Shown: one piece after another, positions 6,133 through 15,204 of the stretch
How the letters are laid out: each line of letters begins with the position of its first letter
Position numbering within the stretch: position 1 is the first letter of the stretch
IMG/VR virus record: IMGVR_UViG_3300048928_000659
Location: 1-37,843 of that record
Source: a virus
Strand: one strand, 5' to 3'
DNA: 37,843 nucleotides
Position numbers and translations under genes: made by a program
The notes under the pieces: generated by a model
The model's database searches: none
Told to the model about the DNA's origin: nothing
Seen by the model: the letters and a program-made list of their open reading frames with translations, nothing else

Positions 6133-8003
6133 GGTTCTCCAAGGTCAGGAGCGATGTCGATGCCCTTCGGAATGTAGGTCGGTCGACACGTCACTGAAAC
6201 ACGACGGCGCAGCAAGTCCTCCTCCCGGAGTGTCGGGAAGCCGATGTGATGCTGCGTGGGCAGGCTGTTGATGGCGGCCATGGGATCGAAACCGCCGAAC
6301 GACGCCATGTTTGCCGCCGCCATTTGTTCGTCGGCGTCGTGGATAACTTCGTCGGCATAAGGGGCAAGGCCGGCGAGAGCGAGGGCGTCGACAGGTTCGG
6401 AGACACGTCCGTAATTGACGGTGTAGACGACGTCGCCTGCCGTCTGTTCGCCCACGCCCGGAACTGGAATGGACGAGCCGTCCCCGATCGGAGCGAGAAT
6501 TGTCACCCGACCGACACGACTATGTCCGTCGATCCGCAGCTCGATCGATGTGATCTTGCCGATCGCTTCGCCTCCGGGGATGAGCCGATGCTCCACGCGC
6601 GCAGTGTCGGCCGTCGTCATCGCCTTTGCCGTCGCCCACGGAATTTCAAAGCTGATCTCCGTCGCCCGTCCGCGCAAGCAGACCTGACGATCAAGGCGGC
6701 GAGTTGCATACCGGATCGCACGGACCCCTCGATCCGGCTCGGCAAATCGCGACGTCCGCATATCCTGGATCGCCGAGCGCTTAGGCGTCACCGCCCAGAG
6801 GACGACTTCGTCGTCACCCTGATCCCGCGAAGAGAACGGCTCCTGGGCATCGTGTTCCGTCACGCACACCCAACAACGGCTGGCGGCCTGCACACGATCG
6901 CCGACCAGATAGTGACGAACTTCCAGCGTGTCCGGGTCTTCGTATTCCCACTCCGGCGTGACGAGGTCCAGATTGAGCTGGCCGAGATTCAGCACTTCGA
7001 CTGTCTCGGTTTTCTCATCGCCGAGGACAGGCTGAACGGCAGCGGGCATGGAGATGTCGATAATCTCCTCGCGTGCCTGCTGATACTGGTATTTGGCCCG
7101 CCAGTTGTAGGACACTACGTGCGGACGGAGGATGAGGTAGCCGCCCGCGGCGTCGCCGTATTCCGACGAGTTGGCCTGTACCTTGAACGTTAGGCTGTGT
7201 GGAACGGAGGTCGCTTCGAAGCTCGCGAAAGACCAACCCGTGTCCGCGCCAATGCCGTCTCCTGGCTTAGGTATCCCCGAGAGAATGTCCTGATACGAAA
7301 AGCTCGTGAAGGTGCCGATGTGGTTGGATGCCTGTACATCCTCGGCTACCTGGGTCCAAGACGCAATCACGCGCAGCTTCGTGATCTTCTTCGGTGGTGT
7401 GGTCACCTTGAGAGACAACGATCCTTCCAAAATGTCGTTGACCTGATGTTCGACGACACCATTCGTCAGATGGACCAACTGCGGCACCAATGTCTTCCGA
7501 TCCCAGCGCCAAAGTTGACGCCGTGCGAGCAGCACAGTGGTCGGGTCTTCGGTGGCATCAGCGTCGAAGAACAGCGGATCATACATTTCCGCCGCCTCGC
7601 GCTCGGCGAGCGGAGCAACGGGATCGTAATCCACTTCCCCGACGCGCAGCACATTGGCCGCCGCCTGAAGGACGTCGTCCTCGTTGGGCGGAACGCACAG
7701 GAATTCCAGCGTCGCGTCCACAGCACCAAGGTTGGTCGGCAGACCTGTGAGCCGGCCGCGCGCTAGCTCTGCGGTTTCCCCGGACTCGGGATCGCGCTCG
7801 ACGAGAGCGGCATATCGACCAGGTTGGGTTGCGATTCCTGCGATGCCTGGATTGCGGATCGTCACAGTCATATACGGGACGATGAGGTCACCTTCTTCCC
7901 GCTCAACCACTGATCCCGAGAACGCTTCGAAAACCTCGGACATGTTGATCGCCCCGAGCTCGAGAACCTCATTCCAGGCCGTCAGCCACTTCAACGCGAT
8001 CAT
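6129..8003 (-). CDS. Tail hub / tip protein (624 aa)
   Basis: The large last gene of the tail block, following the tape measure and distal-tail genes, which in siphophages is the place of the hub/tip protein (analogous to lambda gpJ). Sequence is beta-rich with repeated Tyr/Trp/Val-rich segments; I cannot name a domain. Start at 8003: GGAGG seven bases upstream and a 4-base ATGA overlap with the preceding gene. It may also contribute to host recognition, as no separate long tail fibre is obvious in this block. Confidence 0.65.
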   Translation of the reverse strand: MIALKWLTAWNEVLELGAINMSEVFEAFSGSVVEREEGDLIVPYMTVTIRNPGIAGIATQPGRYAALVERDPESGETAELARGRLTGLPTNLGAVDATLEFLCVPPNEDDVLQAAANVLRVGEVDYDPVAPLAEREAAEMYDPLFFDADATEDPTTVLLARRQLWRWDRKTLVPQLVHLTNGVVEHQVNDILEGSLSLKVTTPPKKITKLRVIASWTQVAEDVQASNHIGTFTSFSYQDILSGIPKPGDGIGADTGWSFASFEATSVPHSLTFKVQANSSEYGDAAGGYLILRPHVVSYNWRAKYQYQQAREEIIDISMPAAVQPVLGDEKTETVEVLNLGQLNLDLVTPEWEYEDPDTLEVRHYLVGDRVQAASRCWVCVTEHDAQEPFSSRDQGDDEVVLWAVTPKRSAIQDMRTSRFAEPDRGVRAIRYATRRLDRQVCLRGRATEISFEIPWATAKAMTTADTARVEHRLIPGGEAIGKITSIELRIDGHSRVGRVTILAPIGDGSSIPVPGVGEQTAGDVVYTVNYGRVSEPVDALALAGLAPYADEVIHDADEQMAAANMASFGGFDPMAAINSLPTQHHIGFPTLREEDLLRRRVSVTCRPTYIPKGIDIAPDLGEP

Positions 8004-8545
8004 GCCGCACCTCCGACTTCTTCGGAGACCAGCTCCCAAGAGACCTCCGCACGGGACGCGCGCGTGTTGACCGACCACGGCTCGGTGACCATGAGTTCAA
8101 GGATCGGTCGGTAGTAGATTCGCACGGCCGTCGCAGCGGGGGCGGCAAGCGTCAGTACCTTGCCCGCAACAGTGAAAGGCACAGCATTGAAGGCCAAGTC
8201 ATAGACCCGGATGCTGCCCACGAACGGTGTCCGCTGAAGCGTGCGAGACGTGCCGCCAACGGCGACCATGTCGCCGAGTTCGGAAGGCGGGACGAGCTGG
8301 AACTCGGTTCCCGGCCACAGCCTCGACAGAGCGGGCGCACGGATTTCTCCTTCGCCAGAAGAGATGCGGACTTCGTATGAGCGGAACGCCGGGTCGGCCA
8401 GATTTAGGAGCCTCCCGTCCCAGGTGCGCCGCATGTCGGACGACATCGGAATTGGTTTCATGTCGACGGACAGGTCGAAGCCCGACTGATACCCGAGCGC
8501 GAGGTCGGTGCAGATGAGCGTCGAGGGCGAAATGTGATGGGTCAT
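8000..8545 (-). CDS. Distal tail-like protein (181 aa)
   Basis: Beta-rich protein encoded immediately after the tape measure and before the hub gene, the standard place of a distal tail protein. GGAGG precedes the ATG and overlaps the tape-measure stop region. Identity comes from position rather than a motif. Confidence 0.55.
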   Translation of the reverse strand: MTHHISPSTLICTDLALGYQSGFDLSVDMKPIPMSSDMRRTWDGRLLNLADPAFRSYEVRISSGEGEIRAPALSRLWPGTEFQLVPPSELGDMVAVGGTSRTLQRTPFVGSIRVYDLAFNAVPFTVAGKVLTLAAPAATAVRIYYRPILELMVTEPWSVNTRASRAEVSWELVSEEVGGAA

Positions 8546-8548
8546 CAG

Positions 8549-10843
8549 TTACCTCCCCATCCGGTCTGCGCGCTCGGCGGAATCAAGGAAACTCTCGGTC
8601 TCTGGACCACCGAAAAAGGTGCCGACCTTGCCGCCGAGAGAGACCTCTAGCCTGGTCGTGCGGCCTTTCCACCTCTGGGCAGACCTGTACTGCTCCTCGA
8701 GCGTGGGTTCCGAGCCATCCGGCTTGATGATGAAGCCCCTCGACGGAGTTTTCGCCGCCCACGCTTCCATTTCGGCGCGCTCCTGAGCCTTTGTCTTCCG
8801 ACCGTAGGTGTTTACGCCCATGTTCTGAAGGATGCCGATACGCTCATCGAGACTGGCCTTGGACAGCCTGTCGCGTAGGTATGCCTGATCCCGCAGCCTC
8901 ATCGTCGCGGCAATGGTTTCCTGAGTTTTTGTGCCTTTCGCTACAATAGGCTCCGCAAGCTTGTTGCCGATCCATTCTCCGAGTTTCCAGGCAGCAAGGA
9001 GAGTCGTAGCAATCAGGGCAACCTTGCCCGCGGCGAGAGCGGCGGCCGCGCCGATACCAGCCAACGCTGGAGTGAAAATTCCGAGCAGGCCTCGGCCCAT
9101 GGCGACGATGCCGCCGAGAATCCCCGAAAACCGCAACATGCCAAGGAAAAGAGCCCCAGTAAGAATGTCGGTGCCGAACATGTTGAGCACGGGTTTGATG
9201 GCTGCATGGATACCATCGAGGACCGTCTTGAAGTAGCCCCACGCCTCCTTCAGGCTCGCGAAGAATGTCCGGGCACCGTCGCGCAGGTCGTTCAGCCAGA
9301 GGAAATCCTTGGCGTCCTTTCCAGTGAGGACGGCGAAAGCGTCGTCGGCAAGGGTCCTGATCCAGACAAACGCGTCGCGCACGCGGTTCAGCCACTCCCA
9401 ATCGGAATCGAGCCCGCTCAAAATCTTGCCGACCTCGCCGATAGTGACGGAGGCAATTTCAGAAACGGCGACAATGACCTTGCGGCTCCAGGCAAGGATC
9501 GCTGCACCCTTTTTGAAGATGGCGCTCTCGTAGTCGGTGTTGCCTTCGATGAACTTCAGGATGTCGTAGAACAGCGTGCGGACGGCTATAAACGTCTCCT
9601 GAACCATCTGCGCGATGGTCATGCGGTTGCGCGACAGCCAGCCTGCCAACTGGTCGTTCGTCTCCTCCATCAACGGGGATAGCCCGCGGTTTACTTCCAG
9701 CTTCACGCCCTGGAGCGCCATGTCACGGCGTCCTTCGGAACGTTTCAGGCTGGTGCCGCGCTCGGCGTCCTCTTTCGTTGGAACCGCACCAAAGCTGTCC
9801 ATTTCCCTACGGTAACGATCGATGGCCGCCGTGCCGCCTTCGAGCAGCGCGAGATTCTTCGCTCCGGCGTCTCCGCCGAAGAGCTGCTGAGCGATGCCGA
9901 GCTTACGATTGGAGTCCGGGATTTTTTCAAGAGCATCAGCAAGCGCGTAGAGTGTGTCGGTGCCGCCCTTCAGCGCGCGGTCCATGTCGAGCCCGACTTC
10001 TTTGAGTTCCTCCAGAGCTTCGCCCGCGGGGCCGAAACCATCGCGGATCGCTTCCTCGGCGGCCATGAGTTCCTTGAACTCGCGAACAAGCGCTAGGCGA
10101 CGGCGGCTCATTGCGACTTCAGTATCGCGGTCGGATAGTCCCGATCTGCGCGCATTCTCGTACAGCCGGCCGCCGCGACCGGTCTGACGGACTAGGGAAT
10201 CGATGGCGGCCTTGCGGTCTTCAATACCCTTGAGCGAGGCCATGCGGGCGGTAACCGCCTCGTCGAGAAGGCTCTGCGCGGTGTCAGCGCTGCCCGTGCG
10301 GAAGGCGGCGAGCATGCCGCGTTTCGACCAACTCGTGGTTTTTTCGTACGCTTCGTCGGCCTCTTCGATCGACTTGCGGATTTCACCGAACGTGTCGGCG
10401 ATGGTGCCGAGCGTCGGTAAGAGTTCGTCGGGATCACCGCCGTTCTGTTCTGCGGCAAAGCGCAGCGTCGCGATGTCCTCGACGTTCTCGCCCGTCTGCT
10501 TCGACAGAGTGTCGAGCTTTCGGAGGTACTCGGCCATCTCGTCCGTGGCTTTTTTCGCGGCGAGCGAGATCAGGCCGATCTTCGCGGCGGATGCGACGGC
10601 GGCGAGCCCAATGCCCTTGAACGCAAGCTGGCTGCCCCTGACAAGCCCCTTGAATGTGAGACCTGCGGCAGCTTTTGCGACAGTACCAATGTGTCGAACC
10701 GAAGCCGAGGCAAAGCCCTTGACCGAATCCCCGGCACGCCTCGCGGCGTCGGCTACCAAGTCACGGATGCGACGAGTCGTGGTCCGGACCTGGGCCAACC
10801 CTTGGAGCGTCCACCGTGTTGCGATTTCGCGAATAGCAGCCAT
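8549..10843 (-). CDS. Tail tape measure protein (764 aa)
   Basis: Long, mostly helical protein with an Ala-rich basic N-terminus, extended charged helices in the middle and a very hydrophobic Gly/Ala/Leu stretch (about residues 560-635), as in tape measure proteins that set siphophage tail length and enter the membrane. Using the usual relation of about 0.15 nm per residue, a tail near 115 nm is expected. Its ATG overlaps the stop of the preceding gene (TAATG). Confidence 0.85.
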   Translation of the reverse strand: MAAIREIATRWTLQGLAQVRTTTRRIRDLVADAARRAGDSVKGFASASVRHIGTVAKAAAGLTFKGLVRGSQLAFKGIGLAAVASAAKIGLISLAAKKATDEMAEYLRKLDTLSKQTGENVEDIATLRFAAEQNGGDPDELLPTLGTIADTFGEIRKSIEEADEAYEKTTSWSKRGMLAAFRTGSADTAQSLLDEAVTARMASLKGIEDRKAAIDSLVRQTGRGGRLYENARRSGLSDRDTEVAMSRRRLALVREFKELMAAEEAIRDGFGPAGEALEELKEVGLDMDRALKGGTDTLYALADALEKIPDSNRKLGIAQQLFGGDAGAKNLALLEGGTAAIDRYRREMDSFGAVPTKEDAERGTSLKRSEGRRDMALQGVKLEVNRGLSPLMEETNDQLAGWLSRNRMTIAQMVQETFIAVRTLFYDILKFIEGNTDYESAIFKKGAAILAWSRKVIVAVSEIASVTIGEVGKILSGLDSDWEWLNRVRDAFVWIRTLADDAFAVLTGKDAKDFLWLNDLRDGARTFFASLKEAWGYFKTVLDGIHAAIKPVLNMFGTDILTGALFLGMLRFSGILGGIVAMGRGLLGIFTPALAGIGAAAALAAGKVALIATTLLAAWKLGEWIGNKLAEPIVAKGTKTQETIAATMRLRDQAYLRDRLSKASLDERIGILQNMGVNTYGRKTKAQERAEMEAWAAKTPSRGFIIKPDGSEPTLEEQYRSAQRWKGRTTRLEVSLGGKVGTFFGGPETESFLDSAERADRMGR

Positions 10844-11478
10844 TAGATGATCTCCTGGAGGAGTTTGGCGGATTCCTCGTTACCCATGGCGGCCGCCACT
10901 GCCTGGGCTGTGAAATTACGTTCGGACCTGTCGATCTCGGCGAAGGTGCGGATCGCGAACGAGAGTTCGAACGGCGAAAGTGCAAAGCCGTCGCGGCCGG
11001 TACGAACGGTGTATTCCGAAGCGTCGCAGACTAGGCGCATCAGAGAGGACGTCGCGGGGACGTTAGTTTCGGAGACCTCGACTACTGGGGCCGAAGTGCC
11101 GTTCTTGCGGCGTTCGGTGAAGAAGTCGTCGATTGGGCGGGTCGGGAAAGTTATCTCCAAGACGCTCAGGAATGCGTGGAGGATTTCCAGATCAGAACGG
11201 CGACGCAGCTCTCCATCGGAGCTATCCATGCCCATCGCCGCGACAGCGACCATTGCTGGACGCCCGACGGCGGTTGCTATCTCATCCGCTGTCGTACGGT
11301 GTGCCGACGGATCAACGATCTCGACGAGCGTGGGATGCCGGACGGTGAGCCGGAGAAACTCGCGGAGCGTGAGGGCGCGGATTTCGACGTCGCCTTTAAT
11401 CCATGGCATGGCATGCCTCGCGGTCGTATCTACGGCCGCGAGGATGCTGCTGAGTGTGATCGGGATTCTATCCGGCAT
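10843..11478 (-). CDS. Tail assembly chaperone-like protein (211 aa)
   Basis: Lies between the tail tube and tape measure genes, where tail assembly chaperones are encoded. Helical, Ala/Arg-rich, no catalytic motif. GGAGGG precedes the ATG. I looked for a frameshift site near its end that would give a longer fusion product and saw no convincing slippery heptamer. Confidence 0.5.
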   Translation of the reverse strand: MPDRIPITLSSILAAVDTTARHAMPWIKGDVEIRALTLREFLRLTVRHPTLVEIVDPSAHRTTADEIATAVGRPAMVAVAAMGMDSSDGELRRRSDLEILHAFLSVLEITFPTRPIDDFFTERRKNGTSAPVVEVSETNVPATSSLMRLVCDASEYTVRTGRDGFALSPFELSFAIRTFAEIDRSERNFTAQAVAAAMGNEESAKLLQEII

Positions 11479-11511
11479 TTGCCCTCCCTAGCGCCGGCCG
11501 AAGCCAGCGCC

Positions 11512-12288
11512 TTAGACCGCTTCCAGGCCGCGCATATGGCCGTAACCGGCGGCGGACGTGGAATACATCGAGGCGGTCAGCGAAGCAGTGTTCAGGTTTG
11601 CCGTGTCACCGACCGAGATCGCGCCGGACGGGATGAACTCGACGTCGTGAAGCACGACTTCGGTTTCCTTGCCGTAACCCGTCGAGATCACGCCGACGAT
11701 GTGCAGCTCGCCGCGGATGCCCGAGGTTTCCATGACAGAGAGATCGAGAAGCTTGTCGGCTTCCGTGATGGCTGGCTTGTCGTAGGTGACGGTGGCGTCC
11801 GTGTCCGCATCGACAGGCAGCTCGATGATCTCGAGCAGACCGGTCTTGGCGTGGTAGGTGAAGTGCGTGTCTTCGACGTAGACGGCAGACCCGGCGTCGC
11901 TCACCGAAATGTTGGTCGCACGGATCGCGGGAACGCGAACGACGTCACCGACGGCGACGTCTGCGATTTCCATCGTCTGTGCGGTCGCGGCAGCCTGCGT
12001 CAGGTACTTTTTGTTCGACATGAACAGCGCCTGGTAGAGAAGCTCGGTCCACATCGACAGGCCGTTCAGCGCGACTGATCCGGACTTCTCGGTCGTAAAG
12101 TTGCCGATCATGCGCCGGTCGCCGAACTCGTTCGTGTAGCTCGGCACCTGGGTGATGTTCGGTGTGATCTCCACGGTTTCGCATGGACCGAACTTGATGA
12201 GCTTTTCGGTGCCTGCGGGCTTGAACATGACCACGCAGCCCATGAGGCGCTGCTTGGTTGTGATCGGGCGGATTGGAAGCTGGGCCAT
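11512..12288 (-). CDS. Major tail tube protein (258 aa)
   Basis: Beta-rich, Thr/Val/Gly-rich protein of the size and position expected for a siphophage tail tube subunit, followed by chaperone and tape measure genes. AGGAGACC lies just before the ATG. The C-terminal 60 residues may be an extra Ig-like or decorating part. Confidence 0.75.
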   Translation of the reverse strand: MAQLPIRPITTKQRLMGCVVMFKPAGTEKLIKFGPCETVEITPNITQVPSYTNEFGDRRMIGNFTTEKSGSVALNGLSMWTELLYQALFMSNKKYLTQAAATAQTMEIADVAVGDVVRVPAIRATNISVSDAGSAVYVEDTHFTYHAKTGLLEIIELPVDADTDATVTYDKPAITEADKLLDLSVMETSGIRGELHIVGVISTGYGKETEVVLHDVEFIPSGAISVGDTANLNTASLTASMYSTSAAGYGHMRGLEAV

Positions 12289-12301
12289 TTAGGTCTCCTG
12301 A

Positions 12302-12766
12302 TTAGCTCTGAAGGTTGGATTCGGGGTCGGCGTCGAGAGTGAACATCGAAGCGGCGAAACTTGTGGTTGACGCGATGAGTATCCCCTCGTCGGTCGGCTG
12401 CAGCTCGGGACCGACTGTGCCGCTGCAACGCCAATTTGCGAGGCGACCGACGTCGAGAACGCCACCGTTGATCAGCGCCAGTTCGATCTTGGTGCTGATC
12501 GCGTCGAGGGTGTCGAGTGCGTCGACGTCGTCTTCATGGACGCATGCGCGGACGGCGACGTCGAAGTCGCGCTGGAGGATTCGCTGCCCCGGAGGATTGT
12601 TGTCCGCGGGTGTGACGCGATCGCCGACAACAACGGCGATGAACGGAAGATCGGCTTTCTGAAAAGGTCGCATAGTACGCACGGCGTCGCCGACGAACTC
12701 GTCTCCGAATTCCCTCTTCAAGCGCGCGATAACCGCGTCCCGTACCTGTTTCCTTACGTGCGCCAT
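12302..12766 (-). CDS. Tail terminator-like protein (154 aa)
   Basis: Between the connector and tail tube genes. The N-terminus (VRDAVIARLKREFG) and the FDVAVRACVHEDD...DTLDAISTKIE segment resemble gpU-type minor tail/terminator proteins that cap the tail tube. The start overlaps the previous stop (TGATG). Confidence 0.6.
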   Translation of the reverse strand: MAHVRKQVRDAVIARLKREFGDEFVGDAVRTMRPFQKADLPFIAVVVGDRVTPADNNPPGQRILQRDFDVAVRACVHEDDVDALDTLDAISTKIELALINGGVLDVGRLANWRCSGTVGPELQPTDEGILIASTTSFAASMFTLDADPESNLQS

Positions 12767-13128
12767 CAGGTCTCCAGCAAAGTCAGCTCGACCTTAGCTA
12801 GCCCGTCGGCTTTGCAAGATTCGACGCGGTAGGCCTGGCCGCCGATGGACAGGCGGTCCGTGCCGTTGGTTCTGAGGATTTCGTTGGGGTCGAGGTCGGC
12901 GCGATCGGGGTCGATGGCGATGATGTCGCGGACGAAGAGCGTAGCCTTTGGCTTGCCCGTCATCATCGAAAAGCCCTCAGCGGATACTTCTTCAGAGACC
13001 TCGGTGAACCACCCTGTGAGAGGGTGTCCTTCCGCCGGTCCGCCAGGGCGCAGCCAGATGATCGCTTCGTGGTGGGCGAAGGCGCGCTGCAAGTGGCGGT
13101 TCATTGCTAGAAAGGGATTGGCGGGCAT
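12766..13128 (-). CDS. Head-tail stopper / connector-like protein (120 aa)
   Basis: Follows the major capsid gene. The C-terminal half (GQAYRVESCKADGLAKVELTL) is a compact beta-rich end like gpFII-type stoppers. Start at 13128 (MPANPF) has GAGG upstream; the frame upstream of it is unlikely protein. Its end contains the 19-base repeat 12811-12829. Confidence 0.55.
   Translation of the reverse strand: MPANPFLAMNRHLQRAFAHHEAIIWLRPGGPAEGHPLTGWFTEVSEEVSAEGFSMMTGKPKATLFVRDIIAIDPDRADLDPNEILRTNGTDRLSIGGQAYRVESCKADGLAKVELTLLET
12811..12829 (-). repeat. 19-base repeat / CTTGCA element, copy 2
   Basis: TTTGCAAGATTCGACGCGG, identical over 19 bases to 15891-15909. Here it is inside the connector gene, 45 bases before the tail-terminator ATG, the same distance as the copy before the protease gene. 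This suggests an internal late promoter or regulator site. Confidence 0.5.
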
Positions 13129-13146
13129 GGCGCACCTCGAATGGAA

Positions 13147-13172
13147 ATCCCGGCGACGAGAGGGAGGCATCG
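13147..13172 (-). terminator. Hairpin after the capsid gene (attenuator-like)
   Basis: Perfect 9-bp inverted repeat ATCCCGGCG / CGCCGGGAT with an 8-nt loop, just after the capsid stop. It lacks a clear U-run, so it may be a partial terminator or RNA-stabilising 3' structure that sets capsid above connector expression. Confidence 0.4.
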
Positions 13173-13195
13173 CCGCCGGGATGGACGTCGGGCGT

Positions 13196-14218
13196 TTAGC
13201 CCTGACGAACTTTGCAGACTGCCAGAAGGCGTTCGATCCACGACGCCACGTTGGTCTGCCCCTTGAACTCGGCACCCTCGTCATGCGGCAGCAGGTGCGT
13301 GGAGACGTATTCGGGCAGACCAGTCGAACCGAGGTCGGACATCCCCGTGCCCGGTGCGAAGCGGGTCTGGAACATACCTTCTGCAATCGGAACGATGAAC
13401 ATGTCGTCGTCACCGATCAGGCTGATTCCACCGACCTTGGCTCGCGTGTACTTCTTGACGGTGATGTCCGAGGAGATCAGGAAGCCGCCCGAAAGGTCAT
13501 CACGAAGCGCCGAGCCGTCATTGTAGCGCTCGAACGCCTTCTCAAACTTCGGATGGTCGGTGATCGAAGCGAACCTGTTCTTGCCGCAGATCGCGACGTA
13601 TCCCGTGGCCGTCAGGTCACCGAGTTGCTCCTCGGCCTTGTCGCGGGCGGCGATCAGTTCCGAACGAATGTTCGTGTTGGACGAGGCAAAGTCCACGTCG
13701 TGCGTCGTTTGGACGAGAGGGACGCCGTCCTTCCCGAACGCGTTGAACCAGTTCTGGCGGATGTTTCCGTTGTGGTCGATCACTAGGCCGGTGATCGCCC
13801 CAATGCGCGAGACTTCCCACATCAGGCGGTTGCGCCTGTTGATGCGAGCAAGGAGCTTGTTACGCTCCATTTCGACGGTCTCATACAGGTCCGATCCGAA
13901 CGCACGAACGCCCTCGAACTGCGTCGCAAGAAGGGTCTCTTGCGTCGGGAAGTGCGGCACGATAACCGGAACACCCGAACGGACGTCGCGCTCAGGAGTG
14001 TGACCGGGTGCGCCGCGGGGAGCCTCGGGCACGAGGCCGAGCGAACCCTCGTTGAACTCGATCACGAGGTTCTTCGAGGTGACGCCTTCGGAGTTCCATG
14101 GGAACCAAGCCGAAGTATGTTCCGGCACATAAGGCTGGGAGTTGACGTGTCCGGTTACGACGGCTTTCTCGAAGAGCTCGTTGCCGGGGGTGAAGATGTT
14201 TGCGATATCAAAGCTCAT
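13196..14218 (-). CDS. Major capsid protein, gpE-type (340 aa)
   Basis: Matches the lambda gpE-type capsid family: the N-terminal IANIFTPGNELFEKAV region, the loop with APRGAPGH and the segment IVPHFPTQETL...EGVRAFGSD. HK97-fold shell protein. Start at 14218 has GGAG nine bases upstream; earlier in-frame codons belong to the decoration gene region. Placed after protease and decoration genes as in lambda C-D-E order. Confidence 0.9.
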   Translation of the reverse strand: MSFDIANIFTPGNELFEKAVVTGHVNSQPYVPEHTSAWFPWNSEGVTSKNLVIEFNEGSLGLVPEAPRGAPGHTPERDVRSGVPVIVPHFPTQETLLATQFEGVRAFGSDLYETVEMERNKLLARINRRNRLMWEVSRIGAITGLVIDHNGNIRQNWFNAFGKDGVPLVQTTHDVDFASSNTNIRSELIAARDKAEEQLGDLTATGYVAICGKNRFASITDHPKFEKAFERYNDGSALRDDLSGGFLISSDITVKKYTRAKVGGISLIGDDDMFIVPIAEGMFQTRFAPGTGMSDLGSTGLPEYVSTHLLPHDEGAEFKGQTNVASWIERLLAVCKVRQG

Positions 14219-14255
14219 GAGAGTCTCCGTCGTGTTGCGTGTTTTTCTCGGCCGC

Positions 14256-14672
14256 TTAGCGAGCGACGATGTGCTTGAGCGCCAGGGCGTCGGCGATCTG
14301 GCTGAGTGTTGCGCTGCCGCCTGCGCCCGCATCGGCCGTCACGAAGATCAGGTCCTTGGCATTGACTACGGCGAGGCGTGTGATCGCGATCGCCGGACCC
14401 GGCTCGGCTCGCCGAGCAACGATCGCGTATGTCAGCGTTTTTGGGTCCACAGGTGCGACTAGGTGCGCACCGACGAGCGGTTCGTATTTGCCATCGAAGG
14501 GCGAATAGACGACGACCGTGCCAGGGGCGTAAGCGACGATCGGATCAAGGCCGAGCGCCTCGTCCCTAGTCCCGTCGGCTGCCCTGAGAGGGACAACGTC
14601 ATAGGAAATGTCACCGTTGCCGACAGAACGGACGAACCCTTCGGCGATCGGCTGCTGATAAACTCTGGTCAT
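14256..14672 (-). CDS. Head decoration protein, gpD-like (138 aa)
   Basis: Small beta-rich protein between protease and major capsid genes. The pattern GTVVVYSPFDGKYEPLVGAH and repeated Val/Ile strands fit gpD-type trimers that stabilise the expanded head. AGGAGATTAAC precedes the chosen ATG at 14672. Confidence 0.8.
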   Translation of the reverse strand: MTRVYQQPIAEGFVRSVGNGDISYDVVPLRAADGTRDEALGLDPIVAYAPGTVVVYSPFDGKYEPLVGAHLVAPVDPKTLTYAIVARRAEPGPAIAITRLAVVNAKDLIFVTADAGAGGSATLSQIADALALKHIVAR

Positions 14673-14712
14673 GTTAATCTCCTGAATTGTAACCGGGGTG
14701 GCCGGCTGCTTG

Positions 14713-15204
14713 TTAACGATTGCCACCACCGCCACTACGGCGAGCGCCAGGATTGACGTTTTCGTAGATGCTTCGGAGGTTCGGTTTGCTGGCGTCATGA
14801 CTTCTCTCCCTGGCTGGCTCGGCGGCGGACTGCGCAGACGGAAGTTCGGCAGAGGCGAGCGCGGCCTTGGTGATGAAGGCCCGGATCACCGAAGGCTTTG
14901 CCTTTGCCGAGCGGAGCGCCTTGACCTTATCGACGAGGCCGAACGCCCGGGCAGACGCCTCCAGCGACGCATTTTCCTTGTCTTCCTCGGCGGTCAGTTC
15001 GTCGCCTTCGGCGCGGGCCTGTTCATCGCCGGCCGGGACTTCTTCCTCCGCCGTCGATTCCTCGCGGAGCTTCCTCAGCTTGCGGGCGCGGGCGACAACC
15101 TCTTCGGTAGCGCCTTCGTCGGTAGCTGCCACAACGGCGTCGAGGGCTGCCTCAAGGTCAGCCTCGGCAGTCTCTGCGGCCACGACAAGTTCTTCGAGTT
15201 CCAT
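14713..15204 (-). CDS. Nested in-frame scaffold protein (163 aa)
   Basis: Internal ATG at codon 215 of the protease gene, with CAGGAG six bases upstream. The product (MELEELVVAAE...) is the coiled-coil C-terminal part only. This is the arrangement of lambda Nu3 inside gene C; the internal ribosome site here is as good as that of any gene in the block. Confidence 0.7.
   Translation of the reverse strand: MELEELVVAAETAEADLEAALDAVVAATDEGATEEVVARARKLRKLREESTAEEEVPAGDEQARAEGDELTAEEDKENASLEASARAFGLVDKVKALRSAKAKPSVIRAFITKAALASAELPSAQSAAEPARERSHDASKPNLRSIYENVNPGARRSGGGGNR

Noticed and set aside
6246-7193. Long plus-strand open frame opposite the tail hub gene
   Set aside because: Antisense shadow of a clear coding region with no ribosome site and no protein-like pattern.
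10843-10900. Frameshift between tail chaperone and tape measure genes
   Set aside because: No convincing slippery heptamer; simple TAATG coupling explains the junction.
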